Origin: JAWKRB01 sp041389885
GTDB lineage: Bacteria > Myxococcota_A > Polyangia > Polyangiales > Ga0077539
Reading direction: 5' to 3'
DNA: 64,000 bases
Assembly: GCA_041389885.1 (NCBI GenBank)
Contig: JAWKRB010000010.1
Span: forward strand, 186,001-250,000
Positions 1 through 8,410 of the stretch are shown here, piece after piece (positions within the stretch are counted from its first letter, which is position 1; each line of letters starts with the position of its first letter). The notes under the pieces are model-generated. The model was not told where the DNA came from, did not search any database, and was given only the letters and a program-made list of their open reading frames with translations. Position numbers and translations under genes: made by a program.

Positions 1-581
1 CGCTGCACGATGCGCGCGCGTCGCTCGCCCAGGGCGAGGTTGTACTCCGTCGCCCCGCGGGGGTCGCAGCGGCCGATGAGCACGTAGCGCGAGGTGCGCT
101 CGCGCTGGATGCACTCGGCGCCGCGCTGCAGCACGCTCCGCGCCGCCTCAGAGAGCTGCGTGTCGTCGAACTCGAAGTGCGGCGGCTCGAGGTTGCACTG
201 CGGGCCGCGATTCTCGACGGGGTCCTGGTCCTCGGTGGCGTCGGCGACGCAGCGTCCGGTCTCGCAGTGGCGGCCGTTGCCGCAGGCGCGCGTCGAGTCG
301 CACTCGGGCCGCGGGACGCAGCGGTGCGCCTCGCAGAGCTGGTTCACCAGGCAGTCGTTGTCGCCCTCGCAGGCGTTCACCCCGGCGACGCAGCGCCCGC
401 GGAGGCAGGTCTGCTCGGCGCCGCAGTCGGAGGTGTTGCGGCACTGCTGGCAGTGGCGGTTGACGCAGAACTCCTGACGGTTGTCTCGCTGACAGTGCCG
501 GTCGTTCTCGCAGTTGGGGTACTCGGGGTCGCTCGTGCACCCCCCGACGAGGCTCCCCATGAGCAGGAGTGCGCCAACCAT
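1..581 (-). CDS. OmpA/Pal-like lipoprotein, Cys-rich, C-terminus outside window
   Basis: The frame is open from an ATG at 581 to the window edge, so the C-terminus is missing. The N-terminus MVGALLLMGSLVGGC is a signal peptide with a lipobox, so the protein is probably an outer-membrane lipoprotein. About 90 residues follow with spaced cysteines (CENDRHC, CVNRHCQQC, CGAEQTC), a pattern common in myxobacterial surface proteins. The last visible part (FEFDDTQLSE, then YVLIGRCDPRGATEYNLALG) matches the OmpA/Pal peptidoglycan-binding domain, including the GxCDxRGxxxYN-type signature. Inferred role: tethering the outer membrane to peptidoglycan. The Cys-rich spacer makes it unlike plain Pal, and no Tol genes are visible. 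The gene is divergent from the lipase-like gene at 697. Confidence 0.8.
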   Translation of the reverse strand, partial: MVGALLLMGSLVGGCTSDPEYPNCENDRHCQRDNRQEFCVNRHCQQCRNTSDCGAEQTCLRGRCVAGVNACEGDNDCLVNQLCEAHRCVPRPECDSTRACGNGRHCETGRCVADATEDQDPVENRGPQCNLEPPHFEFDDTQLSEAARSVLQRGAECIQRERTSRYVLIGRCDPRGATEYNLALGERRARIVQ

Positions 582-623
582 TGGTCCGAGCCGAGTGCCT
601 ATGCGAGCTTCCACGGGAGGGGG

Positions 624-651
624 CGTATTCCCTATGGTGCGGGCTTGTCAA
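624..651 (-). promoter_or_regulatory. possible promoter of the OmpA-like lipoprotein
   Basis: On the minus strand a perfect TTGACA hexamer lies at 651-646. About 16 bases further on is a weak -10-like AATACG at 629-624. It lies about 45 bases upstream of the ATG at 581. The -35 match is good and the -10 match is poor, so this is tentative. Confidence 0.3.
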
Positions 652-696
652 TGCTACGGCGCCCGCGGGGCCGCGCGGCTGTGCCATGCTGTCCCG

Positions 697-2676
697 ATGC
701 GGAGTTTGTCGTGCATGGCGCTGCTCGTCGCAGCGTGCGCGGGTGAGAGCCCGGTCGCGGACCCGTCGGTGGTCGGCGCCTCGGTGCAGATGAACTTTGG
801 CGGAGGGTTCTTCGACGCGCCCTTCCCCAGCGAGCACCTGCGAGGCGACGGCGAGGGCGACGGCGCGAACCTCGCGGGCTTTCCCAACGACCAGAGCTCC
901 CCGTACCTCTCGAACATGCTGCGTATGGCCGAGGCCCGCGACGGCTTCGGCACGGCGTCGGGGGTGTTCTTCACCGCCACCGACGAGCTCGACCCGGCGT
1001 CGCTCCCGAGCCTCGAGGGCAGCGCGCGCGAAGACGCCTCGGTGTTCATCACGCCCCTCGAGGGCGACGACGCGGGCCGCGCGCGGGTGCCCGTGAACGT
1101 CACCTTTCACGTCGAGGCTCCCCCCGGCGGCGCGCCCCGCATGCTCACGGTGCTCCCCGTCGCGGGCATCTCCCTCGACCCCGCCCGCACCTACGCCGCC
1201 GTGGTCACCCGCCGCGTGCGCACCGCCGCCGGCGCCCCCCTCGCGATGGACCGCACCTGGCGCGGCATCGTCGACGGCGCGCGCCCCGCGGCGCTCTCGG
1301 CGCACGACTTCGCGGCCTACCGCGACGCCGCGGCGGTGCTCGGCCGCGCCGGGGTCTCGCCCACGACCGTCTCGGGCCTCGCGGTGTTTCGCACGGGCGA
1401 CGCGCGGCGGGAATTCGCCCGCGCCGTCGAGGTCGTTCGAGCTCGTACGACCCTCACGCCGAGCGGCTTCACCCGCGCCGAGGTCTTTCCGGACTTCTGT
1501 GTGTACTCGGGCGAGGTGATGGTGCCGGTGTTTCAACAGGGCACAGCCCCGTACACCTCGCAGGGCGAGTGGGCCTTCGAGGCCGACGGAGGCCTCGCGC
1601 TACAAGGCATGGAGCGCTCGCGGGTGGTGCTCACGATCCCCCGCCGCGCGATGCCCGCGGGGGGATACCCCGTCACGGTGTTCATTCGCACCGGCGCCGG
1701 GGGCGACCGCCCGCTGGTCGACCGGGGCGTGCGCGGCGCGAACGGCATGCCCCTCGAGGCGGGCACCGGCCTCGGCCGAGACTTCGCCCGCGAAGGCGTC
1801 GCCGGAATCTCCTGGGACGGCCCCCACGGCGGCCCCCGCAACGTCTCCCGCGGCGACGAGCAGTTCCTCGTCTACAACTTCGGCAACCTCCGCGCGATGC
1901 GCGACAACGTGCGGCAGTCGGCCCTCGAGACCGTGCTCCTCGCCGACGCCGTCGAGCGCGTGCAGGTCGACCTGAGCGACTGCGAAGGCGCCTCGGCCCC
2001 GGGGAACTCCGGCCGCTTCGACGCGAGCAGGGTCGCCCTCTTCGGGCACAGCATGGGCGCCGCCATCGCGCCCCTCGCCGTCGCCGAGCAGCCGCGCTTC
2101 ACCGCCGTGATGCTCTCCGGCGCCGGCGGGAGCTGGATCGGCAACGTGATGTTCAAAGAGCGCCCGCTCCCCGTGCGCGCCGCGGCGGAGATGCTCCTGC
2201 GCTTCCCCGCGGGCACGCTGCGGGTCGACAACCCCGCGCTGGCGATCCTCGAGTGGGCGATGGAGGCCGCCGACGTGGCCCCCTACGGGCGCTACGTCTC
2301 CCGCAGCGCGCCGCGTAACATCTTGATGATGCAGGGGATTGTGGACCACTACATCCCTCCCCCGGTGGCCCAGGCCACGAGCCTCTCCTTCGGCCTCGAC
2401 CTCGCGGGCCCGGCGCGCGACGCGTCGCTCACGCAGTTCGCCTCCCTCGCGTCGCTCCTCCCCCTCAACGGCCGCGCCCAGGTCGATGGTTCGATCTCGA
2501 ACAATCGCGGCGGCGTGACCATGGTGGTTCGGCAGTACCTCGGCGACGACGTCGAAGACGGCCACGAAGCCGTGTTTCAGACCGATCCCCCGCGGCGAGA
2601 CCTCGCGTGCTTTCTACGGAGCTGGCTGCGCGGGGCGGCCGCCGTCCCCGCCGACGGCGCGGGGAGCTGCCCCTGA
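697..2676 (+). CDS. lipase-like alpha/beta hydrolase lipoprotein (virulence-factor lipase type)
   Basis: Predicted 659-residue lipoprotein. The ATG at 697 is chosen because it directly precedes a signal peptide with lipobox LLVAAC (Cys15); the frame is open further upstream. The N-terminal part (FDAPFPSEHLR) resembles the bacterial virulence-factor lipase N-terminal domain. The C-terminal half is an alpha/beta hydrolase with nucleophile elbow GHSMG (Ser452), a likely acid in GIVDHY (Asp550) and a likely His in EDGHEA (His623). Inferred role: extracytoplasmic esterase or lipase, substrate unknown. It is paralogous to the protein at 13846-16344, which shares the FGHSxGA and LSGAGG blocks. Its last 63 bases overlap the 3' end of the convergent dehydrogenase gene. 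Confidence 0.75.
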   Translation: MRSLSCMALLVAACAGESPVADPSVVGASVQMNFGGGFFDAPFPSEHLRGDGEGDGANLAGFPNDQSSPYLSNMLRMAEARDGFGTASGVFFTATDELDPASLPSLEGSAREDASVFITPLEGDDAGRARVPVNVTFHVEAPPGGAPRMLTVLPVAGISLDPARTYAAVVTRRVRTAAGAPLAMDRTWRGIVDGARPAALSAHDFAAYRDAAAVLGRAGVSPTTVSGLAVFRTGDARREFARAVEVVRARTTLTPSGFTRAEVFPDFCVYSGEVMVPVFQQGTAPYTSQGEWAFEADGGLALQGMERSRVVLTIPRRAMPAGGYPVTVFIRTGAGGDRPLVDRGVRGANGMPLEAGTGLGRDFAREGVAGISWDGPHGGPRNVSRGDEQFLVYNFGNLRAMRDNVRQSALETVLLADAVERVQVDLSDCEGASAPGNSGRFDASRVALFGHSMGAAIAPLAVAEQPRFTAVMLSGAGGSWIGNVMFKERPLPVRAAAEMLLRFPAGTLRVDNPALAILEWAMEAADVAPYGRYVSRSAPRNILMMQGIVDHYIPPPVAQATSLSFGLDLAGPARDASLTQFASLASLLPLNGRAQVDGSISNNRGGVTMVVRQYLGDDVEDGHEAVFQTDPPRRDLACFLRSWLRGAAAVPADGAGSCP

Positions 2677-3927
2677 GGGCGCGACGCGCCAGATCGACTG
2701 GTCGCCGTCGTCGACGATGAGCAGCGAGCCGTCGGCCAGCTCGCACATCCCCGCGGGGCGCCCCCAGGCCGCGCCGTCGGGGCGCAGCCATCCCGTCACG
2801 AAGTCTTCGACGGGCCCCACGGGCACACCGCCCCGAAAGCGCACCCGCACGACCTTGTAGCCCGAGTGCACCGCGCGGTTCCACGAGCCGTGCAGGCTCA
2901 CCAGCGCGTCTCCCTCGGGCACGCCCAGGGCGCCTCGCCTCGGGAACACCACGGCGATCGGCGCCGCGTGCGCGCCCAGCGAGAGGTCGGGGGTGCGCGC
3001 GCGGGCGACGATGTCGGGGCGCTCGCCGCGGCGGCGGGGGTCTTCGTGGGCGCCCCAGTACGCATAGGGCCAGCCGTAGTGCGCGCCCTCGGCGACGACG
3101 GTGAGGTAGTCGGGCGGGAGGTCGTCGCCCAGCTCGTCGCGCTCGTTCACCGCGGTCACCAAGCGCCCGTCGGGCGAGAACGCCAGGCCCACGGGGTTGC
3201 GCAGGCCCCGCGCGAAGACCCGCGCGTCGGAGCCGTCGGCGCGAGCCCGAAGGATCGCCGCGCGGGGGTCGTCTTCGGGCTCGACGTTGGTCTCCGACCC
3301 GACCGAGACGTACACCTCGGCGCCGTCGGGGGAGAGCACCACGTTGCGGGTCCAGTGCTGGTTGTACCCGTGGCCGGGGAGCGCGAGCACCCGCGTGGGG
3401 GCGCCCTGCGCGAGCCGCTGCCCCGGGCGGTAGCTGAAGCGCCACAGCGCGCTCGTGGCGGCGACGTAGACGGCCTCGGCGCGCTGAAACGTGACGCCGA
3501 AGGGCAGCTCGAGGCCCCGCGCGAAGGTGAGCCTGAGCTCCGCGACGCCGTCGCCGTCCTCGTCGGCGAAGACCTTGATCATCCCGCGCCGGTCGGCGCC
3601 GAAGAGCTCCCCCGAGGGCGCGAGGGCCAGCGTTCGCACCTCGCCGATGTCTTCGGCCCAGCGCGTCACGGTCAGCCCCGCGGGGGCGCGCAGCGCGTCG
3701 CCCGGGGCGCGGTCGACGAGCCGCGCGGGGTTCACCGCGACCTTGGTCTCGTAGGGCGCGGGGAGCTGGACGGGGGCCGCGGCGACCGGCGCGTCGCGGG
3801 GCGCAGGGACATCGCGAGGCGCAGGCACGTCGCGACGAACCGACCGCGAGGGCGGCGTCGGAGCCGCAGGGGGCGTTCGCCGGCAGCCCGCGGCGGCGGC
3901 GAGCGAGAGCGCGAGGAGAATTCTCAC
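2614..3927 (-). CDS. PQQ-dependent sugar (sorbosone-type) dehydrogenase lipoprotein
   Basis: Predicted 437 residues from a GTG at 3927, which gives VRILLALSLAAAAGC, a compact lipoprotein signal; an ATG at 3987 would add a Trp-rich leader. After a Pro/Arg/Asp linker with repeated VPAPRD units comes a six-bladed beta-propeller of the glucose/sorbosone dehydrogenase family. Visible motifs are NPVGLAFSPDGR, HYGWPYAYWG and LHGSWNRAVHSGYKV, all typical of soluble aldose sugar dehydrogenases. Family knowledge suggests PQQ- and Ca-dependent oxidation of sugars or sugar lactones outside the cytoplasm; the substrate cannot be read from sequence. It converges on and overlaps the lipase-like gene by 63 bases, and is divergent from the hydrolase at 4011. 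Confidence 0.82.
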   Translation of the reverse strand: MRILLALSLAAAAGCRRTPPAAPTPPSRSVRRDVPAPRDVPAPRDAPVAAAPVQLPAPYETKVAVNPARLVDRAPGDALRAPAGLTVTRWAEDIGEVRTLALAPSGELFGADRRGMIKVFADEDGDGVAELRLTFARGLELPFGVTFQRAEAVYVAATSALWRFSYRPGQRLAQGAPTRVLALPGHGYNQHWTRNVVLSPDGAEVYVSVGSETNVEPEDDPRAAILRARADGSDARVFARGLRNPVGLAFSPDGRLVTAVNERDELGDDLPPDYLTVVAEGAHYGWPYAYWGAHEDPRRRGERPDIVARARTPDLSLGAHAAPIAVVFPRRGALGVPEGDALVSLHGSWNRAVHSGYKVVRVRFRGGVPVGPVEDFVTGWLRPDGAAWGRPAGMCELADGSLLIVDDGDQSIWRVAPSGAAPRAVGGDGGRPAQPAP

Positions 3928-3966
3928 CCCGCTTGGATGCCCCCAGGCCCACGCGCGAAGCGGCGG

Positions 3967-4001
3967 CCCAGGTTGACCCAGGTTCAATGCGCCGGGATGA
4001 T
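3967..4001 (+). promoter_or_regulatory. direct repeat and candidate promoter upstream of hydrolase operon
   Basis: Two tandem 10-base units, CCCAGGTTGA (3967-3976) and CCCAGGTTCA (3977-3986), differ at one position. A candidate promoter overlaps them: TTGACC at 3973-3978, 17 bases, GATGAT at 3996-4001. Transcription would start only a few bases before the ATG at 4011, implying a near-leaderless mRNA. The repeat is clear; its function is inference. Confidence 0.35.
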
Positions 4002-4010
4002 GCCTCCCCT

Positions 4011-5201
4011 ATGCGCGCCGCGATTGTCTTATGCCTCGCGCTCGCCGCGGGCTGCTCCTCGACGCCCGCGTCGAGCCCCGCCGACGCGGGCGCTGACGGC
4101 GCGAGCGCCGACGCCCTCGACGTCTCGGCCCTCGACGACGCCGCGGCCGACGCGACGGCGGCGCCTGAGGACATCTTCGAGCCCGCGCCCACCGCGCCGC
4201 TCACCTGGCCCGTCGACCAGCCCGGTCGGTTTCGCGTGGGCTACACGCGGTGGAACTTCACCTACACCCCGCGGGGGCAGTCGGCGCCGCGCACGATCCC
4301 GATCCACGCGTGGTACCCGACGCTGGCGCGTGACGGCGCGCACCCGACCTACGCGCTGATCTTTCGCGACATGGTCTCGATCGTCGACGCGCCGCCCGCG
4401 GCCCCGGTGCACGAGGGCGGGTACCCCGTGCATGTGTACACCCACGGGCACCAGGGCTTCGGCCCGACGAGCGCGTTCTTGATGCGGCACTTCGCGTCGC
4501 ACGGCTGGCTCGCCGTCGCGCCGGACCACGTCGGCAACGGGCTCACCGACACGCCCAACCCCATGCCCCCGGCGACCCGTTACCTCCGCGCGCTCGACGT
4601 CAGCGCGACCCTCGACGCCGTCGACATGCTGCCGATGGAGCATCCCCTGCGGGGCCGCGCGAGCACCCGGCGCGCGGTGCTCTCGGGGCACTCGGCGGGG
4701 TGCCACACGGTGTGGGCGATCCTCGGCGCGACCTACGACATGGAGCAGGTCGCCGCGCGCTGCGCCGCGCCCGTGAGCTGCTCACCCGAAGACCTCGCGG
4801 TGTTTCGCATGGGCGTCGCCGACCCGCGCTTCATCGCGGGCATCCCGATGGCCGGGTCGATCCAGCGCGACTGGTTCGGCCCGATGGGGCACGCGCCGGT
4901 GCGCGCGCCGCTCTTCTCGATGAGCGGCACCGCCGACCCGGTGGGCGCCGACGCGCAGTTCATGACCGCGACCGGCGTCGACCTCACCTGGATCGACGTC
5001 GCCGACGGCTGCCACCAGTTCTTCGCGCTGGGCTCGTGCATGAACATCCCCGACTCGGAGCAGACGCCGATCGTCGGCACCTACGCCCTGGCCTTCGCGC
5101 GCAAGCGCCTGCTCGACGACCCCGACGCCACGGTCGCGTCGATCCTCGACGGCTCTCGGGCGGTCTCGTCGCGGGTCGCGTTTCAACGGAGGACGCCTTG
5201 A
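4011..5201 (+). CDS. exported alpha/beta hydrolase lipoprotein (PAF-acetylhydrolase/chlorophyllase-like)
   Basis: Predicted 396 residues. The ATG at 4011 gives MRAAIVLCLALAAGC, a clear lipoprotein signal, followed by an Asp/Ala-rich linker to about residue 60. The mature part is an alpha/beta hydrolase: oxyanion region HTHGHQGFG, GWLAVAPDHVGNG strand, nucleophile elbow GHSAG (Ser228) and a C-terminal His in DGCHQFF (His335). This layout resembles the platelet-activating-factor acetylhydrolase and chlorophyllase families, so an esterase is likely; the substrate is unknown. Its stop overlaps the TTG start of the next gene (TTGA at 5198-5201), making it the first gene of a coupled operon with the DUF1592 and DUF1552 genes. 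Confidence 0.78.
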   Translation: MRAAIVLCLALAAGCSSTPASSPADAGADGASADALDVSALDDAAADATAAPEDIFEPAPTAPLTWPVDQPGRFRVGYTRWNFTYTPRGQSAPRTIPIHAWYPTLARDGAHPTYALIFRDMVSIVDAPPAAPVHEGGYPVHVYTHGHQGFGPTSAFLMRHFASHGWLAVAPDHVGNGLTDTPNPMPPATRYLRALDVSATLDAVDMLPMEHPLRGRASTRRAVLSGHSAGCHTVWAILGATYDMEQVAARCAAPVSCSPEDLAVFRMGVADPRFIAGIPMAGSIQRDWFGPMGHAPVRAPLFSMSGTADPVGADAQFMTATGVDLTWIDVADGCHQFFALGSCMNIPDSEQTPIVGTYALAFARKRLLDDPDATVASILDGSRAVSSRVAFQRRTP

Positions 5202-6850
5202 GGTCAGCTCACACCTTCCTGCTCTTCGCGGCGCTCGCGGCCTCGTGCGAGAAGTCCGAGGCCCCGGTCGACGCCGCGGTCGACACCCCCGTCGCCGTGA
5301 CGCCCTTCGAGCCGCCGCCCGCGGCGATGCGCCGGCTCACGCGCTCGCAGTACCTCAACACCATCCGCGACGTGCTGGGCACCGACCTGGTGCTCCCCGC
5401 GTCGACCGAGCCTGACACGGCGCGCGAGGGGTTCTTCTCCATCGGCGCGTCGGAGAGCAGCGTGTCGCGCCGCGGCGTCGAGCAGTATCAGGCCGCGGCC
5501 TTCGACCTCGCCGCGCAGGTGCTCCGCGAGACCGCGCGGCGCGGCAGGGTCGTGAGCTGCGCCCCCACGGGCACGCAAGACGACGTGTGCGCCCGCGCCT
5601 CGCTCTCGGCCCTCGCGACGCGGCTCTGGCGCCGGCCGGTGACCGAGGAGGAGATGACCCCCTTCGTCCAGGTGTCGTCTGAAGCCGCTGCGGCGCTGGG
5701 AGATTTCTACCGCGGGCTCGAGTACGGCGTGGCGGGGCTGCTGCAGTCCGTCGACCTGCTCTATCGCCCTGAGGTGGGCGTCGCGGCGGCGCCGGGCACC
5801 CCCACGCGCTTCAGCGACCTCGAGATGGCCTCGCGGCTGTCGTTCTTCTTGTGGGACGGGCCCCCCGACGACGAGCTGCTCCAGGCCGCGGCCGACGGCG
5901 CCCTGGGCCGCGCCGACGGGCTCCGCGCGCAGGTCGACCGGATGCTCCGCTCCGAGCGCTCGCGGCGGGGGCTGCGGGCCTTCGTGACCGAGTGGCTCTC
6001 GCTGTACGCCCTCGACGGGGTGACCCGCGACGCGGTGGCGTTCCCGGCGTACAACGCCGAGGTCGCGATGGCCGCGCGGGAGGAGACCCTGCGCATGGTC
6101 GAGCACGTGGCCTTCGACGCCGACCTCGATTTTCGCGACCTGCTCACCACCCGCACGACCTACGTGAACCGGCGCCTCGCGGCGCTGTACAACGTGCGCT
6201 TCCCCGCCCGCGCGTCGGAGGTCACGGCGGCCGACTTCGCCCGCGTCGAGCTCCCCGCGACCGAGGCGCGCCGAGGAATTCTCGGCAACGCGTCGCTGCT
6301 GCTGCTCTACGCCCACCCCACGAGCACCTCGCCCACGCTGCGCGGAAAGTTCATCCGTCAGTCGCTGCTCTGCTCGCCCATCCCCGACCCGCCGGTGAAC
6401 GTGAACACGGCCATCCCCGAGGCGTCGATGCGCCTGCCGACGCTGCGGGAGCGCATCGCCGAGCACAGCACCAACGACACCTGCCGGAGCTGCCACCAGC
6501 TCATGGACCCCATCGGGCTCTCCCTCGAGAACTTCGACGGCATCGGTCGCTTTCGCACCGAGGACAACGGCGTGCGCGTCGACCCCAGCGGCAGCATCGG
6601 CACGCGGACCTTTCGAGATTTCGTAGAGCTCACGCAGACCCTCCACGACCACCCCGACCTCCCGCGCTGCGTCGTGACGAAGCTCTACCGCTTCGCCAAC
6701 GGGCGCACGGAGCTGCCCGGGGAGTACGGCGAGGTCGCGAGGCTCCAGCGGGGCTTCGCCGAGAACGGGTTCAGGTTCCGCTGGCTGCTGGGAGAGATCG
6801 CGACGAGCGACGCGTTTCGCGCCATCGCCGCGCCGGAGGTGACGCCGTGA
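5198..6850 (+). CDS. DUF1592/DUF1588/DUF1585 c-heme-type protein (planctomycete cytochrome C-like)
   Basis: Predicted 550 residues from a TTG start at 5198 inside TTGA, preceded by an ACGGAGGA ribosome site; the encoded N-terminus RSAHTFLLFAALAASC is a lipoprotein signal. Domain order follows the DUF1587/1592/1588/1585 family: RLTRSQYLNTIRDVLG near the N-terminus, DLEMASRLSFFLWDGPPD in the middle, GILGNASLL, then the c-type heme motif CRSCH (Cys429, Cys432, His433) followed by MDPIGLSLENFDGIG, and a C-terminal LPRCVVTKLYRFANGR segment. These proteins are abundant in Planctomycetes and Myxococcota, nearly always paired with DUF1552, as here. Function is unknown; an extracytoplasmic redox role is inferred. 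The stop overlaps the GTG of the next gene. Confidence 0.85.
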   Translation: MRSAHTFLLFAALAASCEKSEAPVDAAVDTPVAVTPFEPPPAAMRRLTRSQYLNTIRDVLGTDLVLPASTEPDTAREGFFSIGASESSVSRRGVEQYQAAAFDLAAQVLRETARRGRVVSCAPTGTQDDVCARASLSALATRLWRRPVTEEEMTPFVQVSSEAAAALGDFYRGLEYGVAGLLQSVDLLYRPEVGVAAAPGTPTRFSDLEMASRLSFFLWDGPPDDELLQAAADGALGRADGLRAQVDRMLRSERSRRGLRAFVTEWLSLYALDGVTRDAVAFPAYNAEVAMAAREETLRMVEHVAFDADLDFRDLLTTRTTYVNRRLAALYNVRFPARASEVTAADFARVELPATEARRGILGNASLLLLYAHPTSTSPTLRGKFIRQSLLCSPIPDPPVNVNTAIPEASMRLPTLRERIAEHSTNDTCRSCHQLMDPIGLSLENFDGIGRFRTEDNGVRVDPSGSIGTRTFRDFVELTQTLHDHPDLPRCVVTKLYRFANGRTELPGEYGEVARLQRGFAENGFRFRWLLGEIATSDAFRAIAAPEVTP

Positions 6851-8154
6851 AGGTCCTCGATCGACGCACGCTCCTCAAGGGGATGCTCGGCGCCGCGGCG
6901 ATCTCCGTCGCGCTGCCGCCCCTCGAGGCCATGATGAACAGCACGGGCACCGCGTACGCGGGCGGCACGGCCTTTCCGAAGCGCTTCGGGGTGTGGTTCT
7001 GGGGCAACGGGGTCATCCCCGACGCCTGGACCCCGCAGGGCGAGGGCGCCAGCTGGACCCCGTCTCCCCTGATCATGCCCCTGTCCGAGGTCCGCGAGCA
7101 CCTCACGGTGATCACGGGCACCCGCGTGGCGACGCTGAACACCGTCCCCCACGGCAGCGGGCCCGCGGGCGTGCTCACGGGCGACGCGCTGATGAACGGG
7201 CAGTTCTCGCGCCCCTCCCTCGACCAGGTGATCGCCGAAGAGATCGGCGGCGACACGCGCTTTCGCTCCCTCGAGACCGGCGTGCAGCCCTCGAGCTCGG
7301 GCTTCTCGTACTCGGGCGCGGGGCAGGTGAACCCGCCTGAGACCAACCCCCGCGCGCTCTTCAACCGGCTCTTCGGCGAGGGCTTTCGCGCGCCTGGCGA
7401 GATGACGATGGCCGACCCGCGGCTGCGCCTGCGCCGCAGCGTGCTCGACGCCGTGACGGGGCAGGCCGGGAGGCTGCGAGACCGGCTGGGCACCGCCGAC
7501 CGCGCGCGGCTTGAGCAGCACCTCGACGGCGTGCGCACCATCGAGCGGCAGCTCCAGCGCCTCGAAGAGAACCCGCCCAACCTCGCGGCGTGCATGCGCC
7601 CCGCGATGCCCGCTGAGGAGTTCCCGCCCATCGCGGGGCGGCCGCAGGTGCACGAGATCTCGCGCGTGATCTCCGACCTCACGGCGATGGCGCTGGCCTG
7701 CGACCAGACGCGGGTCTTCTCGCACATGTACTCGCAGCCGGTGAGCAACGTGCTGTACCCCAACGCGCCCTCGGGGCACCACCAGCTCACCCACGACGAG
7801 CCCGGCGAGCAGCCGGAGGTGCAGGCGATCATCCGCTTGATCCTCGGCGACCTCGCGTACTTCCTGCGCGCGCTGCGGGGGATCACCGAGGGCGACGGCA
7901 CGCTCCTCGACCACTGCCTGATCCTCTGCATGAGCGACTGCGCGTACGGCCGCACGCACTCCCTCGACGACTACCCCATGATGATCGCGGGCTCGGGCAA
8001 CGGCGCGGTGCGCCAGGGCCTGCACCTCCGCGCGCGGGGCGAGAACACCAGCAAGGTGATGCTCGCGCTGCTCCAGGCGATGGGCGTGCGCGCCGGCGAG
8101 TACGGCGTGGGCCCCGGCCGCGTGACCGACGTGGTCACGGGGTTGCTCGCGTAG
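6847..8154 (+). CDS. DUF1552 protein, Tat-exported
   Basis: Predicted 435 residues from a GTG at 6847 that overlaps the previous stop (GTGA). The N-terminus has a twin-arginine motif (DRRTLLKGMLG, Arg6-Arg7) and a hydrophobic stretch, so export as a folded protein is likely. The body matches the DUF1552 family (FGVWFWGNGVIPDAW near the start, GVLTGDAL, SLDQVIAEEIGG, and late THSLDDYPMMIAGSGNG). The fold is probably related to the sulfatase/DUF1501 type, but no function is established. Partnership with the DUF1592 gene is conserved across phyla. This is the last gene of the operon; a hairpin lies 12 bases after its stop. Confidence 0.85.
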   Translation: MKVLDRRTLLKGMLGAAAISVALPPLEAMMNSTGTAYAGGTAFPKRFGVWFWGNGVIPDAWTPQGEGASWTPSPLIMPLSEVREHLTVITGTRVATLNTVPHGSGPAGVLTGDALMNGQFSRPSLDQVIAEEIGGDTRFRSLETGVQPSSSGFSYSGAGQVNPPETNPRALFNRLFGEGFRAPGEMTMADPRLRLRRSVLDAVTGQAGRLRDRLGTADRARLEQHLDGVRTIERQLQRLEENPPNLAACMRPAMPAEEFPPIAGRPQVHEISRVISDLTAMALACDQTRVFSHMYSQPVSNVLYPNAPSGHHQLTHDEPGEQPEVQAIIRLILGDLAYFLRALRGITEGDGTLLDHCLILCMSDCAYGRTHSLDDYPMMIAGSGNGAVRQGLHLRARGENTSKVMLALLQAMGVRAGEYGVGPGRVTDVVTGLLA

Positions 8155-8165
8155 GGCGCTCCCCA

Positions 8166-8205
8166 GCGCTCCCTCGAGCTCCCAACCGCGAGGGTCAAGG
8201 AGCGC
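8166..8205 (+). terminator. imperfect terminator-like hairpin after DUF1552 gene
   Basis: Outer arms GCGCT (8166-8170) and AGCGC (8201-8205) and inner arms CCCTCG (8171-8176) and CGAGGG (8189-8194) can stack with a one-sided bulge of six bases. There is no T-tract, so termination is plausible but unproven. Confidence 0.35.
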
Positions 8206-8249
8206 GGCGAGGCCCCTTCGACGCCCATGCCCGACCGCGCCCAGGTCTG

Positions 8250-8281
8250 ACGACACCCGTGTCGTACGACGCCCGTGTCGT
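8250..8281. repeat. tandem pair of 16-bp palindromes
   Basis: ACGACACCCGTGTCGT (8250-8265) has perfect 7-bp arms around CC and is followed immediately by ACGACGCCCGTGTCGT (8266-8281), which differs at one base. It lies in the 256-base gap between two convergent genes, where nothing else was identified. It could be a bidirectional terminator or a protein-binding site. Confidence 0.6.
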
Positions 8282-8410
8282 GCACGGAGGGCCGATCGAG
8301 GGTTCGCCTGTTCGTTCAGGAGCGTCCTGGGTGCACCGCCGTTCGGACGGCGGGGCGAAGCGATCGGATCGTTCGGGGGATCCTTCGAACCGCTCCGCGC
8401 CCCGTACCGC

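Noticed and set aside
8155..8410. A small gene in the gap after the DUF1552 gene
   Set aside because: Short frames there lack ribosome sites and family signatures; the gap holds a hairpin and tandem palindromes.
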